Assembly: GCA_902772945.1 (NCBI GenBank)
Contig: CACYCU010000127.1
Location: forward strand, 1 to 9,599
Source of the DNA: an uncultured bacterium
GTDB lineage: Bacteria; Cyanobacteriota; Vampirovibrionia; Gastranaerophilales; Gastranaerophilaceae
Direction: 5' to 3'
DNA length: 9,599 bases
Below the pieces are notes generated by a model, which worked only from the letters and a program-made list of their open reading frames with translations, ran no database searches and was not told where the DNA came from. The translations under genes were made by a program, and so were the position numbers. Positions 1 to 6,131 of this stretch are shown in pieces (the stretch's first letter is position 1; each line of letters starts with the position of its first letter).

Positions 1-1470
1 AGCTTCTTTAACCATCTTATCGATATCTTGTTCTGACAGGTTAGAAGAATTTGTGATTGTAATCTTTTGTTCTTTGCCTGTAGCTTTATCTTTAGCAGAA
101 ACGTTAACAATACCGTTAGCATCGATATCAAATGTAACTTCGATTTGCGGTAATCCTCTCATTGCCGGTGGAATACCATCTAATCTAAACATACCAAGCG
201 ATTTGTTATCTGATGCCATAGGTCTTTCACCTTGAAGAACATGGATATCAACAGCTGTTTGATTGTTTTCTGCAGTTGAAAATACTTGAGATTTAGAAAC
301 AGGTATTGTAGTGTTACGAGGAACAAGAGGTGTCATAACGCCTCCCAATGTTTCAATACCCAAAGTCAACGGTGTAACATCCAACAATACGATATCTTTA
401 ACTTCACCGGCTAACACACCTGCTTGAACAGCAGCACCAACAGCAACAACTTCATCAGGGTTAACTGATTGGTTAGGATCTTTACCGGTATATTCTTTAA
501 CCAATTGTTGAACAGCCGGAATACGAGTAGAACCGCCAACTAATACAACTTCATTGATATCATTCTTTGAAATACCTGCATCTCTCAATGCATTTTCAAC
601 CGGAGTTTTACATCTGTTCAAAAGATCACGGCTCAATTCTTCAAATTTTGCTCTTGTCAAATTCAAATCCAAGTGTTTTGGACCGTTTGCATCAGCTGTA
701 ATAAACATTAGGTTAATATTAGTTTCCATAAGTGAAGATAATTCGCATTTAGCTTTTTCTGCAGCTTCTTTAATACGCTGCATAGCTTGTTTATCATTTC
801 TTAAATCAATACCTTCAAGCTTTTTAAATTCATCACACATCCAATCCATGATTTTTTGGTCAAAATCATCACCACCAAGATGAGTATCACCTGATGTAGA
901 AAGAACTTCATGAACGCCATCACCGATTTCAAGTATTGATACATCGAATGTACCACCACCTAAGTCAAATACAAGAACTTTTTCGGATTTATCTTTTTCA
1001 AGTCCGTAAGCCAAGGCTGCAGCTGTAGGTTCGTTTACGATACGAAGAACATCTAAGCCTGCAATTTTACCAGCATCTTTTGTTGCCTGTCTTTGAGCGT
1101 CATTAAAATAAGCCGGAACTGTGATTACGGCAGATGTAACTTTTTCACCCAAATATGCAGATGCATCATCAGCCAATTTTCTCAAAATCATAGCTGAAAT
1201 TTCTTGTGGTGTATAGTCTTTTCCGTCAATATTAACTTTGTAATCATCACCCATATGTCTTTTTATAGAAGCTATTGTTTTATCAGGGTTAAGAATAGCT
1301 TGACGTTTAGCAAGTTGTCCGACTAATTTTTCACCTGTTTTAGAAAAACCAACGATAGAAGGGGTAGTACGAGAACCTTCCGCATTGGCAATAACGGTAG
1401 GCTTACCGCCTTCCATGACTGCTACAACGGAGTTTGTTGTACCTAAGTCAATACCAATTGTTTTTGCCAT
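1..1470 (-). CDS. dnaK: DnaK (Hsp70) molecular chaperone, 3' end cut by window edge
   Basis: This is the cytoplasmic ATP-dependent chaperone that binds and refolds unfolded proteins with DnaJ and GrpE. The visible 490 residues start MAKTIGIDLGTTNS. The phosphate-1 motif is at residues 7-14, the GGGTFDVS phosphate loop at 171-178, and VGGSTRIPAV at 311-320. The conserved interdomain linker VLLDV is at 361-365, followed by the beta-sandwich substrate-binding domain to about 485. The reading frame is still open at base 1, so about 120-150 residues of the helical lid lie outside the window, judged against the usual 610-640 residues. The ATG at 1470-1468 is preceded by an AAAGGAG ribosome binding site 7-8 bases upstream. 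The ATPase domain lacks the roughly 23-residue insert that E. coli-type DnaK carries after residue 74. No CIRCE heat-shock operator is visible upstream. The gene appears to start its own transcript, and dnaJ could follow outside the window. Identification is certain. Confidence 0.98.
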   Translation of the reverse strand, partial: MAKTIGIDLGTTNSVVAVMEGGKPTVIANAEGSRTTPSIVGFSKTGEKLVGQLAKRQAILNPDKTIASIKRHMGDDYKVNIDGKDYTPQEISAMILRKLADDASAYLGEKVTSAVITVPAYFNDAQRQATKDAGKIAGLDVLRIVNEPTAAALAYGLEKDKSEKVLVFDLGGGTFDVSILEIGDGVHEVLSTSGDTHLGGDDFDQKIMDWMCDEFKKLEGIDLRNDKQAMQRIKEAAEKAKCELSSLMETNINLMFITADANGPKHLDLNLTRAKFEELSRDLLNRCKTPVENALRDAGISKNDINEVVLVGGSTRIPAVQQLVKEYTGKDPNQSVNPDEVVAVGAAVQAGVLAGEVKDIVLLDVTPLTLGIETLGGVMTPLVPRNTTIPVSKSQVFSTAENNQTAVDIHVLQGERPMASDNKSLGMFRLDGIPPAMRGLPQIEVTFDIDANGIVNVSAKDKATGKEQKITITNSSNLSEQDIDKMVKEA

Positions 1471-1501
1471 AATTTATTCTCCTTTAAATTATATTTTTTC
1501 T

Positions 1502-1531
1502 ACATTATCGTTATAACATCTTTTTCAACAA
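1502..1531 (-). promoter_or_regulatory. possible dnaK promoter (weak match)
   Basis: On the minus strand, a TTGTTG at 1531-1526 lies 18 bases from a TAATGT at 1507-1502. This places a start site around 1495, just ahead of the dnaK ribosome binding site. Both hexamers are imperfect, and an overlapping TTGAAA/GATAAT reading is also possible. The surrounding 1491-1560 stretch is only about 14% G+C, so chance matches are likely. The position between the island and the gene is sensible, but the exact boxes are uncertain. Confidence 0.3.
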
Positions 1532-1558
1532 AATCTTAAAAAATAAACAAAAAATTAA

Positions 1559-1690
1559 TATTTCCGAGCAGAGGCAGGAAAAATACGAAGTATTTTGACA
1601 GACGAGCAATCATAGGTGAAAATCACACTTTTCACTTTAATTGCGAGCGGTGCTAATGTGAAAAACACTGGAGAGCGTACATATGCAATA
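1559..1690. other. GC-richer, hairpin-rich intergenic island
   Basis: This stretch sits between dnaK and the ferritin-like gene and differs sharply from its surroundings: about 42% G+C over 1561-1680, against about 14% in the next 70 bases. It contains several inverted repeats. TTTCC at 1561-1565 pairs with GGAAA at 1577-1581. AAAATAC at 1580-1586 pairs with GTATTTT at 1590-1596 around a GAA loop. GTGAAAA at 1616-1622 pairs with TTTTCAC at 1629-1635. The same TTTTCAC could instead pair with a second GTGAAAA at 1658-1664, so two folds exclude each other. CGAGC occurs at 1565, 1603 and 1644, at intervals of about 40 bases. I do not recognise an RNA family. It could be a dispersed intergenic repeat, a small RNA or a leader element. 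A minus-strand open frame runs through it but has no gene-like support. Confidence 0.5.
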
Positions 1691-1716
1691 AAAAGGAGGC
1701 TTTTGCCTCCTTTTTT
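1690..1716 (-). terminator. rho-independent terminator after the ferritin-like gene
   Basis: GGAGGC at 1695-1700 pairs perfectly with GCCTCC at 1705-1710 around a four-base loop. On the minus strand the stem is followed by five T, starting one base after the ferritin-like gene's TAA, so it should end that unit. On the plus strand the same stem is followed by six T, so it can also stop transcription arriving from the left. Confidence 0.88.
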
Positions 1717-1717
1717 G

Positions 1718-3010
1718 TTAAAATTCCATTGGTTTGACTTTAACCATTTCTTTATAAGTTTCAACAGGAACAGTATTTGGTGCATTTGATCTCAATTGCA
1801 GACCTTTTTTAAGCAATTCGGGTTCTTTTTTCCGTAATTTATCATCAGCAGTAACTATATCCATGTTTATAGCTGTGTTAATTAAATGAATAGTTTGTTC
1901 TGAGGGAGCTCCGTCTTTGTTAACTGAATCTTGAACCGCATAACTTGCCCAATCTTCAGGAATTTTATCAACGGTTGTATAACCTTTTTTGCCATTCATA
2001 CGTTTTCCGATTTCTTTATCAAGAATATCGGCAACATATTCTTTTTGAGATTTAAATCTGCAAGGAAGAATTATCTTGTTTCCGATAATTTCTTCCGGAT
2101 CGCGTTTTTCATATTTTTTGAGTAATTCAGAAGCTATTTGAAGATGTCCGAGTTCAAATCCTAAGAATTCTTCATAAATTTGTTTTAATTTTTCATCTTC
2201 TTCGTCTTCATAACAATTATAATACGTACAAACTTCGGTAAATTCATGTAAAAGCAGTTTTTCTAACGGTGTTTCATTTGGATCAATTAAAGATTCATAC
2301 ATTGTCACATGTTCTTCTTCAACATCACAAATTTCGCCATAAGTTCTTCTCAAATCATCATTACCGTACATCATACCGTGTTCTGCATAAAAATTATGTG
2401 TTTGCTGTTCTCCTGACAACAGAGTGTAAATATTTACTTTTGTTTGAGGTGATGCAGTTTTTCTGTCATAGTGATTTAGCTGTCTTACACCGCTGCAATT
2501 GTGATGCTGCTGAGTCGGTCTTCCTATTACAACATCAGTCATATCTTGTAAAATATCATTAGGGTCAAGCCCATGTATCATATAAGCCCATTGAGAGTAT
2601 CTGTACAAATGGTCAAAATCTTCTAACAATCCGAAATTAAATGTTTCTTTAACATATTCATCAGGTTCATTTTGTGCAAGCCACGCTGTCAAATCAACCG
2701 CAACCTGTTCATAACCTAATGTTGTTTCCAAAACAGATTGTTCCGCAGGTGTCATCCAGTTTATTGTTGTCTGCTGCATATCTTCAATTCGTCTTGTTTG
2801 AGATACAATTTTACTCAATTCAGGATCGGGACATGTTCTTGAAAAGTTATGTTTAAAGTTCCATGCTTCAACTTCAATACCATTCATTAAAATTTGTCTT
2901 GTTCTTGAATAGCAATCTACAGTATGTTTACAAAAAGGTCTTTTGACAATATCATGCCAGCTTCTGACCTGTTTTTCCAAAGGTATACCTTTTTCTTCTA
3001 ATGGATTCAT
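1718..3010 (-). CDS. ferritin-like superfamily protein, putative diiron, function unknown
   Basis: The protein has 430 residues, is largely helical and acidic, and has no signal peptide or membrane segment, so it is probably cytoplasmic. Residues about 195-300 show the spacing of a ferritin-like four-helix bundle with a carboxylate-bridged di-metal site: E201, then E231-x-x-H234, then E259, then E286-x-x-H289. Ahead of this is a further helical region with similar residues (E46/E48, E101, E130-x-x-x-H134), possibly a second, degenerate bundle. The C-terminal 120 residues (about 310-430) match nothing I recognise. It is far longer than ferritin (about 170) or rubrerythrin (about 190). The ATG has an AAAGGAG site 7 bases upstream that overlaps the stop of the upstream gene, so translation is likely coupled. 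Metal binding is inferred from the motif. The substrate, and whether it acts as an oxidase, peroxidase or iron store, cannot be told. Confidence 0.75.
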   Translation of the reverse strand: MNPLEEKGIPLEKQVRSWHDIVKRPFCKHTVDCYSRTRQILMNGIEVEAWNFKHNFSRTCPDPELSKIVSQTRRIEDMQQTTINWMTPAEQSVLETTLGYEQVAVDLTAWLAQNEPDEYVKETFNFGLLEDFDHLYRYSQWAYMIHGLDPNDILQDMTDVVIGRPTQQHHNCSGVRQLNHYDRKTASPQTKVNIYTLLSGEQQTHNFYAEHGMMYGNDDLRRTYGEICDVEEEHVTMYESLIDPNETPLEKLLLHEFTEVCTYYNCYEDEEDEKLKQIYEEFLGFELGHLQIASELLKKYEKRDPEEIIGNKIILPCRFKSQKEYVADILDKEIGKRMNGKKGYTTVDKIPEDWASYAVQDSVNKDGAPSEQTIHLINTAINMDIVTADDKLRKKEPELLKKGLQLRSNAPNTVPVETYKEMVKVKPMEF

Positions 3011-3017
3011 AGTTTTT

Positions 3018-3024
3018 CTCCTTT
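3018..3024 (-). promoter_or_regulatory. ribosome binding site overlapping the upstream stop codon
   Basis: On the minus strand an AAAGGAG occupies 3024-3018, and the stop codon of the glycosidase-like gene occupies 3026-3024. The site therefore shares a base with the stop and sits 7 bases from the ferritin-like ATG. This fixes the start and indicates that the two proteins are made from one transcript by coupled translation. Confidence 0.8.
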
Positions 3025-4346
3025 TATTTTTCTAATGCATATGCAAATAATTCTCCCGCTTTTCGGTTATATTCTCGCCCATCAGCCTTTGCAAAAAGAT
3101 TTTCATAATGACTTTGTGCAGATCCGTCAATAGAATAGGAAGGATTTGTTATCATTAAATGGTGAGTTGTAGTATCATATCTTAGCGGAAATAAATCATT
3201 CATTTGCATAAAACTCGGTAATTTATCGCTTGCCAAATAATATCCAAAAAGTGCGGTATTTATGCGATTTAATTTTTGTTCATAAGATAAGCCACCTTCG
3301 TTATTGTCATTTGTAACTTCTACACCCGGGGCATAATCTCTCATGTATTTTAGATGTTCCGACAAATCTCTTACAGCATAAAAATTATCGCCGGTAATAA
3401 AATCCGTACCCGCACTCAAACCCATAAACCTATATCGTTCAAAATCGTTAGAACTTTTTTCACCAACAAAACTCAAATCCGATCTTCCCGAGCGTTTTCT
3501 GATTTCGTGCAAAATATGCTGCATTTGATGAAATTCCGGCAAATCGCCAACACCTGTATAATTGTAACAATCATATCCGCCTATATGTTTTGCGGAATCT
3601 ATAAAAATACATTCAAATCCGAGTTTTACAAGTTTTACACATTCATCAATGTAAAGTTCAACATGTTTTGGATTACACCAATCGAAAGGAATATCATTGT
3701 TTTTATGAGCAATTTTTATTTGATCGGCAGAAATTACATGCCTGAATCCGACTTTTATTCCTCTAAAATGCGCCAAATCAACAAATGCTTTTAGTTGTTC
3801 TTCGGGTGAAATTTTCTTTCCTATGGAATAATCTATAATATTTTCACTATATGGTGCATTTAATCTTATACCATATATTGAATTTTCTTCAAATGGGCCT
3901 TTTTCATAAGCATCACCATAAATATTTTGCCAAATTTGAGATAATATTATACAGTTTGCAAAACTTTTTGCAGAAGGCGGAATTGCTGTTAACAATTTAA
4001 TGGAGTTTAAAATACCTTTACAGGTACAACCGTTGTCCATATAAGCAATTGCTCTGTCATTTATTTCTATATAATTTGCTAATCTTCCCCATTTATCTCC
4101 ATAGTTTGGAGTTTCTATTTTGTCTGGAAATTTTTCAAAAAAAGTACCGCTCTCTGATAACGTAACTATTATTTCAATAGCTTCTTTAACAGATAGTTTT
4201 AAAACATCAGCAGGAACAATATTGCCAAGCCATCTTTTATTATAGGCGTTTCCTATTCCATGAAAAGCAATGTAATCACTAAATATATTCTTCTTTAACT
4301 TTGTGTTTTCGTTTAACGCTTTTAAAAGTTTATTAACTTTGTTCAT
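3024..4346 (-). CDS. TIM-barrel glycoside hydrolase-like protein (alpha-amylase/GH13-like, divergent)
   Basis: The protein has 440 residues and no signal peptide, so it probably acts in the cytoplasm on a sugar or glucan. Several blocks recall the alpha-amylase barrel. EEQLKAFVDLAHFRGIKV (182-199) resembles the helix leading into strand 3. CIFIDSAKHIGG (246-257) resembles region II with candidate nucleophile D250. FVGEKSS (293-299) carries candidate acid/base E296. TNDNN (345-349) carries D347 as a possible third carboxylate. Against a canonical GH13 enzyme, the usual Arg two residues before the nucleophile is Phe248, and no C-terminal beta-sandwich domain is obvious in the last 65 residues. 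It may be a remote or non-standard member, and catalysis is not assured. The ATG has no Shine-Dalgarno, and an in-frame TAA lies five codons upstream, so no earlier start exists. It lies 59 bases after the TSCPD gene and 13 before the ferritin-like gene. Confidence 0.55.
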   Translation of the reverse strand: MNKVNKLLKALNENTKLKKNIFSDYIAFHGIGNAYNKRWLGNIVPADVLKLSVKEAIEIIVTLSESGTFFEKFPDKIETPNYGDKWGRLANYIEINDRAIAYMDNGCTCKGILNSIKLLTAIPPSAKSFANCIILSQIWQNIYGDAYEKGPFEENSIYGIRLNAPYSENIIDYSIGKKISPEEQLKAFVDLAHFRGIKVGFRHVISADQIKIAHKNNDIPFDWCNPKHVELYIDECVKLVKLGFECIFIDSAKHIGGYDCYNYTGVGDLPEFHQMQHILHEIRKRSGRSDLSFVGEKSSNDFERYRFMGLSAGTDFITGDNFYAVRDLSEHLKYMRDYAPGVEVTNDNNEGGLSYEQKLNRINTALFGYYLASDKLPSFMQMNDLFPLRYDTTTHHLMITNPSYSIDGSAQSHYENLFAKADGREYNRKAGELFAYALEK

Positions 4347-4405
4347 AACAAAAACAAGTTAAATAAAATTTATATTTTTTTCATTACCTAAATGTTTCAT
4401 TTTAA

Positions 4406-4666
4406 TTAATTGGATTTTTGCATTATTTGACTAAGGCATTTTGCAAGCTGATCAGGGCAGCTTGTTGGTTTATTGCCGCATTTTATTCCGGAAAGTTTTG
4501 TAATAACGTCTTCTATCTTCATTCCTTTTATAAGCTCTTTTATGCCCTTTAAATTTCCGTTACATCCGCCGATAAAATCAACATCTGAGATAATATCTCC
4601 TTCTGTTTTTACCTGCATAAGCTGGCAGCATGTTCCTTCAGTTTTGTATTGAATTACTTTTTCCAT
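4406..4666 (-). CDS. small TSCPD-domain protein (four-Cys TIGR03905-like)
   Basis: This is an 86-residue protein whose C-terminal motif KPTSCPDQLAKCL (66-78) is the TSCPD signature. That domain also appears as a small module at the C-terminus of some class II ribonucleotide reductases. As a free-standing short protein it matches the four-cysteine family seen in many anaerobes, whose function is unknown. Cysteines are at 13, 14, 35, 63, 70 and 77. C14 (or C13), C35, C63 and C70 are the likely conserved four and may bind metal, which is inferred. C77 and the second member of the 13/14 pair look additional. The ATG at 4666-4664 has an AGAGGA site 6 bases upstream and a good promoter just beyond it. 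It is the first gene of a probable minus-strand unit with the glycosidase-like and ferritin-like genes. Confidence 0.82.
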   Translation of the reverse strand: MEKVIQYKTEGTCCQLMQVKTEGDIISDVDFIGGCNGNLKGIKELIKGMKIEDVITKLSGIKCGNKPTSCPDQLAKCLSQIMQKSN

Positions 4667-4686
4667 AAATTTTCCTCTTTTTTAAA

Positions 4687-4714
4687 ATTATAGCAAAAAC
4701 TTGTTTTATTTAAA
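4687..4714 (-). promoter_or_regulatory. extended -10 promoter for the TSCPD-glycosidase-ferritin unit
   Basis: On the minus strand a perfect TATAAT lies at 4692-4687, preceded by TGC, giving the extended -10 form TGCTATAAT. A TTTAAA at 4714-4709 is a weak -35 with a 16-base spacer. Transcription would begin near 4680, about 14 bases before the ATG, leaving room for the ribosome binding site. The -10 is convincing even though the region is AT-rich. Confidence 0.6.
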
Positions 4715-4779
4715 TATATTATTAAATAGTTTTATAGTGCAATTTTATTTTTTTTTTAAATTATGTTATTATAAAAAAA

Positions 4780-4841
4780 ACTCTTAACGGAAACTTTTTT
4801 ATAAAAATTACATCTATATAATCAAGTTAGAAATTAAGAGT
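4780..4841 (+). repeat. 8-bp inverted repeat flanking the putative ctpA -10 box
   Basis: ACTCTTAA at 4780-4787 is exactly complementary to TTAAGAGT at 4834-4841, with 46 bases between. The pair brackets the TATAAT and likely start site of ctpA, and the right arm ends 4 bases before the ribosome binding site. It could be a pair of operator half-sites. It could also be chance in AT-rich DNA. Confidence 0.35.
4817..4822 (+). promoter_or_regulatory. putative -10 box of ctpA
   Basis: An exact TATAAT lies 35 bases upstream of the GTG start, with transcription expected near 4829. No recognisable -35 lies 16-18 bases upstream (only a T-rich run), so an activator or an alternative sigma factor may be involved, or the box may be fortuitous. 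Confidence 0.4.
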
Positions 4842-4845
4842 ATTT

Positions 4846-4850
4846 GGAGG
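4846..4850 (+). promoter_or_regulatory. ribosome binding site supporting a GTG start for ctpA
   Basis: GGAGG lies 6 bases before the GTG at 4857 but 18 bases before the in-frame ATG at 4869. The spacing favours the GTG, which adds four residues (MRNI) before the MKK of the signal peptide. Confidence 0.75.
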
Positions 4851-4856
4851 AAAATA

Positions 4857-6077
4857 GTGAGAAATATCATGAAAAAAAGTTTAATATTCTTTAGTGCATT
4901 TTTGTTTTTATCTGGTTGGGTAATCAAAGATAATGTTTTTGCATATGGACCTGTTGATTTGTATGACAATGTATGGCGTCTTATTAACAACAAGTTTGTA
5001 GATCAAACCAACAATAACCAAAACTGGGCTCAATGGCGTCACAAATATGATAACCAAATTAAAACAAACGAAGATGCATACGTAGCTATTAATACTATGG
5101 TTGCAAGTTTGAATGATCCGTATACCAAATTTCTTGATCCAAAAGAATTTGCAGACGAAACAAGTTCTATCAAAGGTTCTCTAAAGGGTATCGGTATTCA
5201 AATCGGAGTTAAAGACGGCAAACTGATGGTTATTGCCCCAATTGAAGATACTCCCGCAGAAAAAGCCGGATTACTTGCTGATGATGAGATCTTAGAAATT
5301 GACGGCGTTAGTACAAAAGGAATTACCGTTGACAAAGCAGCTGACAAAATCAGAGGTAAAGAAGGAACACAAGTTACTTTGCTTATCAAACGCAAAGATG
5401 CACCTCTAAAAAGCTATACAATTACACGTGCAAACATTGAAATAAAATCCATTTCACAAAAATTACCGGAAGGTATAAACTTGCCGTCAGATTACTGCTA
5501 TATCAGACTAAGTTCCTTTATCAGCCGTAATGCTGCACAAGAATTCGGAACTATATTAAATAACAATAAAACCAAAAAAGGGTTTATTGTAGACTTACGT
5601 TCAAACCCGGGCGGACTTTTGACAAATGCTATTTATATTTCCGATATGTTTCTTGACGGCGGAACAATCGTAAGCACCGTTGACAGAGATGGATATAAAG
5701 AAACCCAAAGAGCTTCATCAGGCGTATATACAAACAAACCTGTCGTAGTTCTTATAAATAAAGGCTCAGCATCAGCATCAGAAATCTTTTCAGGTGCTAT
5801 GAAAGATAATCACAGGGCTGTTATAATCGGTGAACAATCCTTTGGTAAAGGTCTTGTACAAGAAATTAACAAACTTCCGTTTGAATCAGGTATAAATATT
5901 ACTATTCAAAAATATTTAACACCGAACGGTACAGATATTAATAAAAAAGGTATTACACCGGATATCGAAGTCAAATTGACAGAAGAAGATGTTAAAAACA
6001 AAAATGATGTCCAATTAAAAAAAGCAATAGAAATATTGGGCAGAATGACAAATCGACAGTCTATTGCTGTACATTAA
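4857..6077 (+). CDS. ctpA: carboxyl-terminal processing serine protease, S41/CtpA family
   Basis: This is a secreted serine protease that trims or degrades envelope proteins from their C-terminus. The 406 residues start with a signal peptide: basic MRNIMKK, hydrophobic core 8-23, and likely cleavage after VFA at 27-29. A helical N-terminal region carries LNDPYTKFLDP (85-95), typical of the family. The PDZ domain covers about 104-190 (GIGIQIG at 111-117). The S41 protease core follows, with DLRSNPGG at 246-253 and GSASASE at 303-309. The Ser/Lys dyad is S306 and K331, 25 apart as in E. coli Prc, with Q335 four residues after the Lys as expected. The length is normal for CtpA. The gene has its own upstream region and a terminator immediately after the stop, so it is probably monocistronic. 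It uses a GTG start. All key residues are present. Confidence 0.95.
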   Translation: MRNIMKKSLIFFSAFLFLSGWVIKDNVFAYGPVDLYDNVWRLINNKFVDQTNNNQNWAQWRHKYDNQIKTNEDAYVAINTMVASLNDPYTKFLDPKEFADETSSIKGSLKGIGIQIGVKDGKLMVIAPIEDTPAEKAGLLADDEILEIDGVSTKGITVDKAADKIRGKEGTQVTLLIKRKDAPLKSYTITRANIEIKSISQKLPEGINLPSDYCYIRLSSFISRNAAQEFGTILNNNKTKKGFIVDLRSNPGGLLTNAIYISDMFLDGGTIVSTVDRDGYKETQRASSGVYTNKPVVVLINKGSASASEIFSGAMKDNHRAVIIGEQSFGKGLVQEINKLPFESGINITIQKYLTPNGTDINKKGITPDIEVKLTEEDVKNKNDVQLKKAIEILGRMTNRQSIAVH

Positions 6078-6104
6078 AAGTTCCTTTACAGGAACTTTTT
6101 TTTT
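6076..6104 (+). terminator. rho-independent terminator of ctpA
   Basis: A perfect 10-bp stem (AAAAGTTCCT at 6076-6085 with AGGAACTTTT at 6090-6099) closes a four-base loop and runs into a row of nine T at 6096-6104. The left arm begins inside the ctpA TAA codon, so termination is immediate. It separates ctpA from the aroK unit. Confidence 0.92.
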
Positions 6105-6114
6105 GCAAATTTTT

Positions 6115-6120
6115 TATAGT
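6115..6120 (+). promoter_or_regulatory. possible -10 box of the aroK unit, very close to the start codon
   Basis: TATAGT lies 11 bases before the aroK ATG. If used, transcription would start about 5 bases ahead of the ATG, giving an almost leaderless mRNA, which fits the missing Shine-Dalgarno. No matching -35 is visible at the normal distance, so this is tentative. Some promoter is needed here because a strong terminator precedes it. Confidence 0.3.
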
Positions 6121-6131
6121 AAAATTGTTTT

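Noticed and set aside
554..883. 109-codon plus-strand open frame, and another at 53-235
   Set aside because: Both lie antisense within dnaK, whose frame and residues are fully conserved there. They are shadows.
1638..1660. CIRCE-like heat-shock operator ahead of dnaK
   Set aside because: Only one half-like GGTGCTAA is present. The partner half TTAGCACTC at a 9-base spacing is absent, and it is about 185 bases from dnaK.
1555..1785. Minus-strand open frame of 76 codons through the intergenic island
   Set aside because: It begins inside the end of the ferritin-like gene in another frame, reads through a strong terminator hairpin and has no ribosome binding site. The low stop density is explained by the island's higher G+C.
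3354..3794. 146-codon plus-strand open frame
   Set aside because: Antisense to the glycosidase-like gene, with no ribosome binding site, and its product resembles no protein family.
4347..4720. Similar AACAAG/AAATAAAA words near 4350 (plus) and 4700 (minus) as a long inverted repeat flanking the TSCPD gene
   Set aside because: The match is broken and made of low-complexity A/T words, so chance similarity is the simpler explanation.
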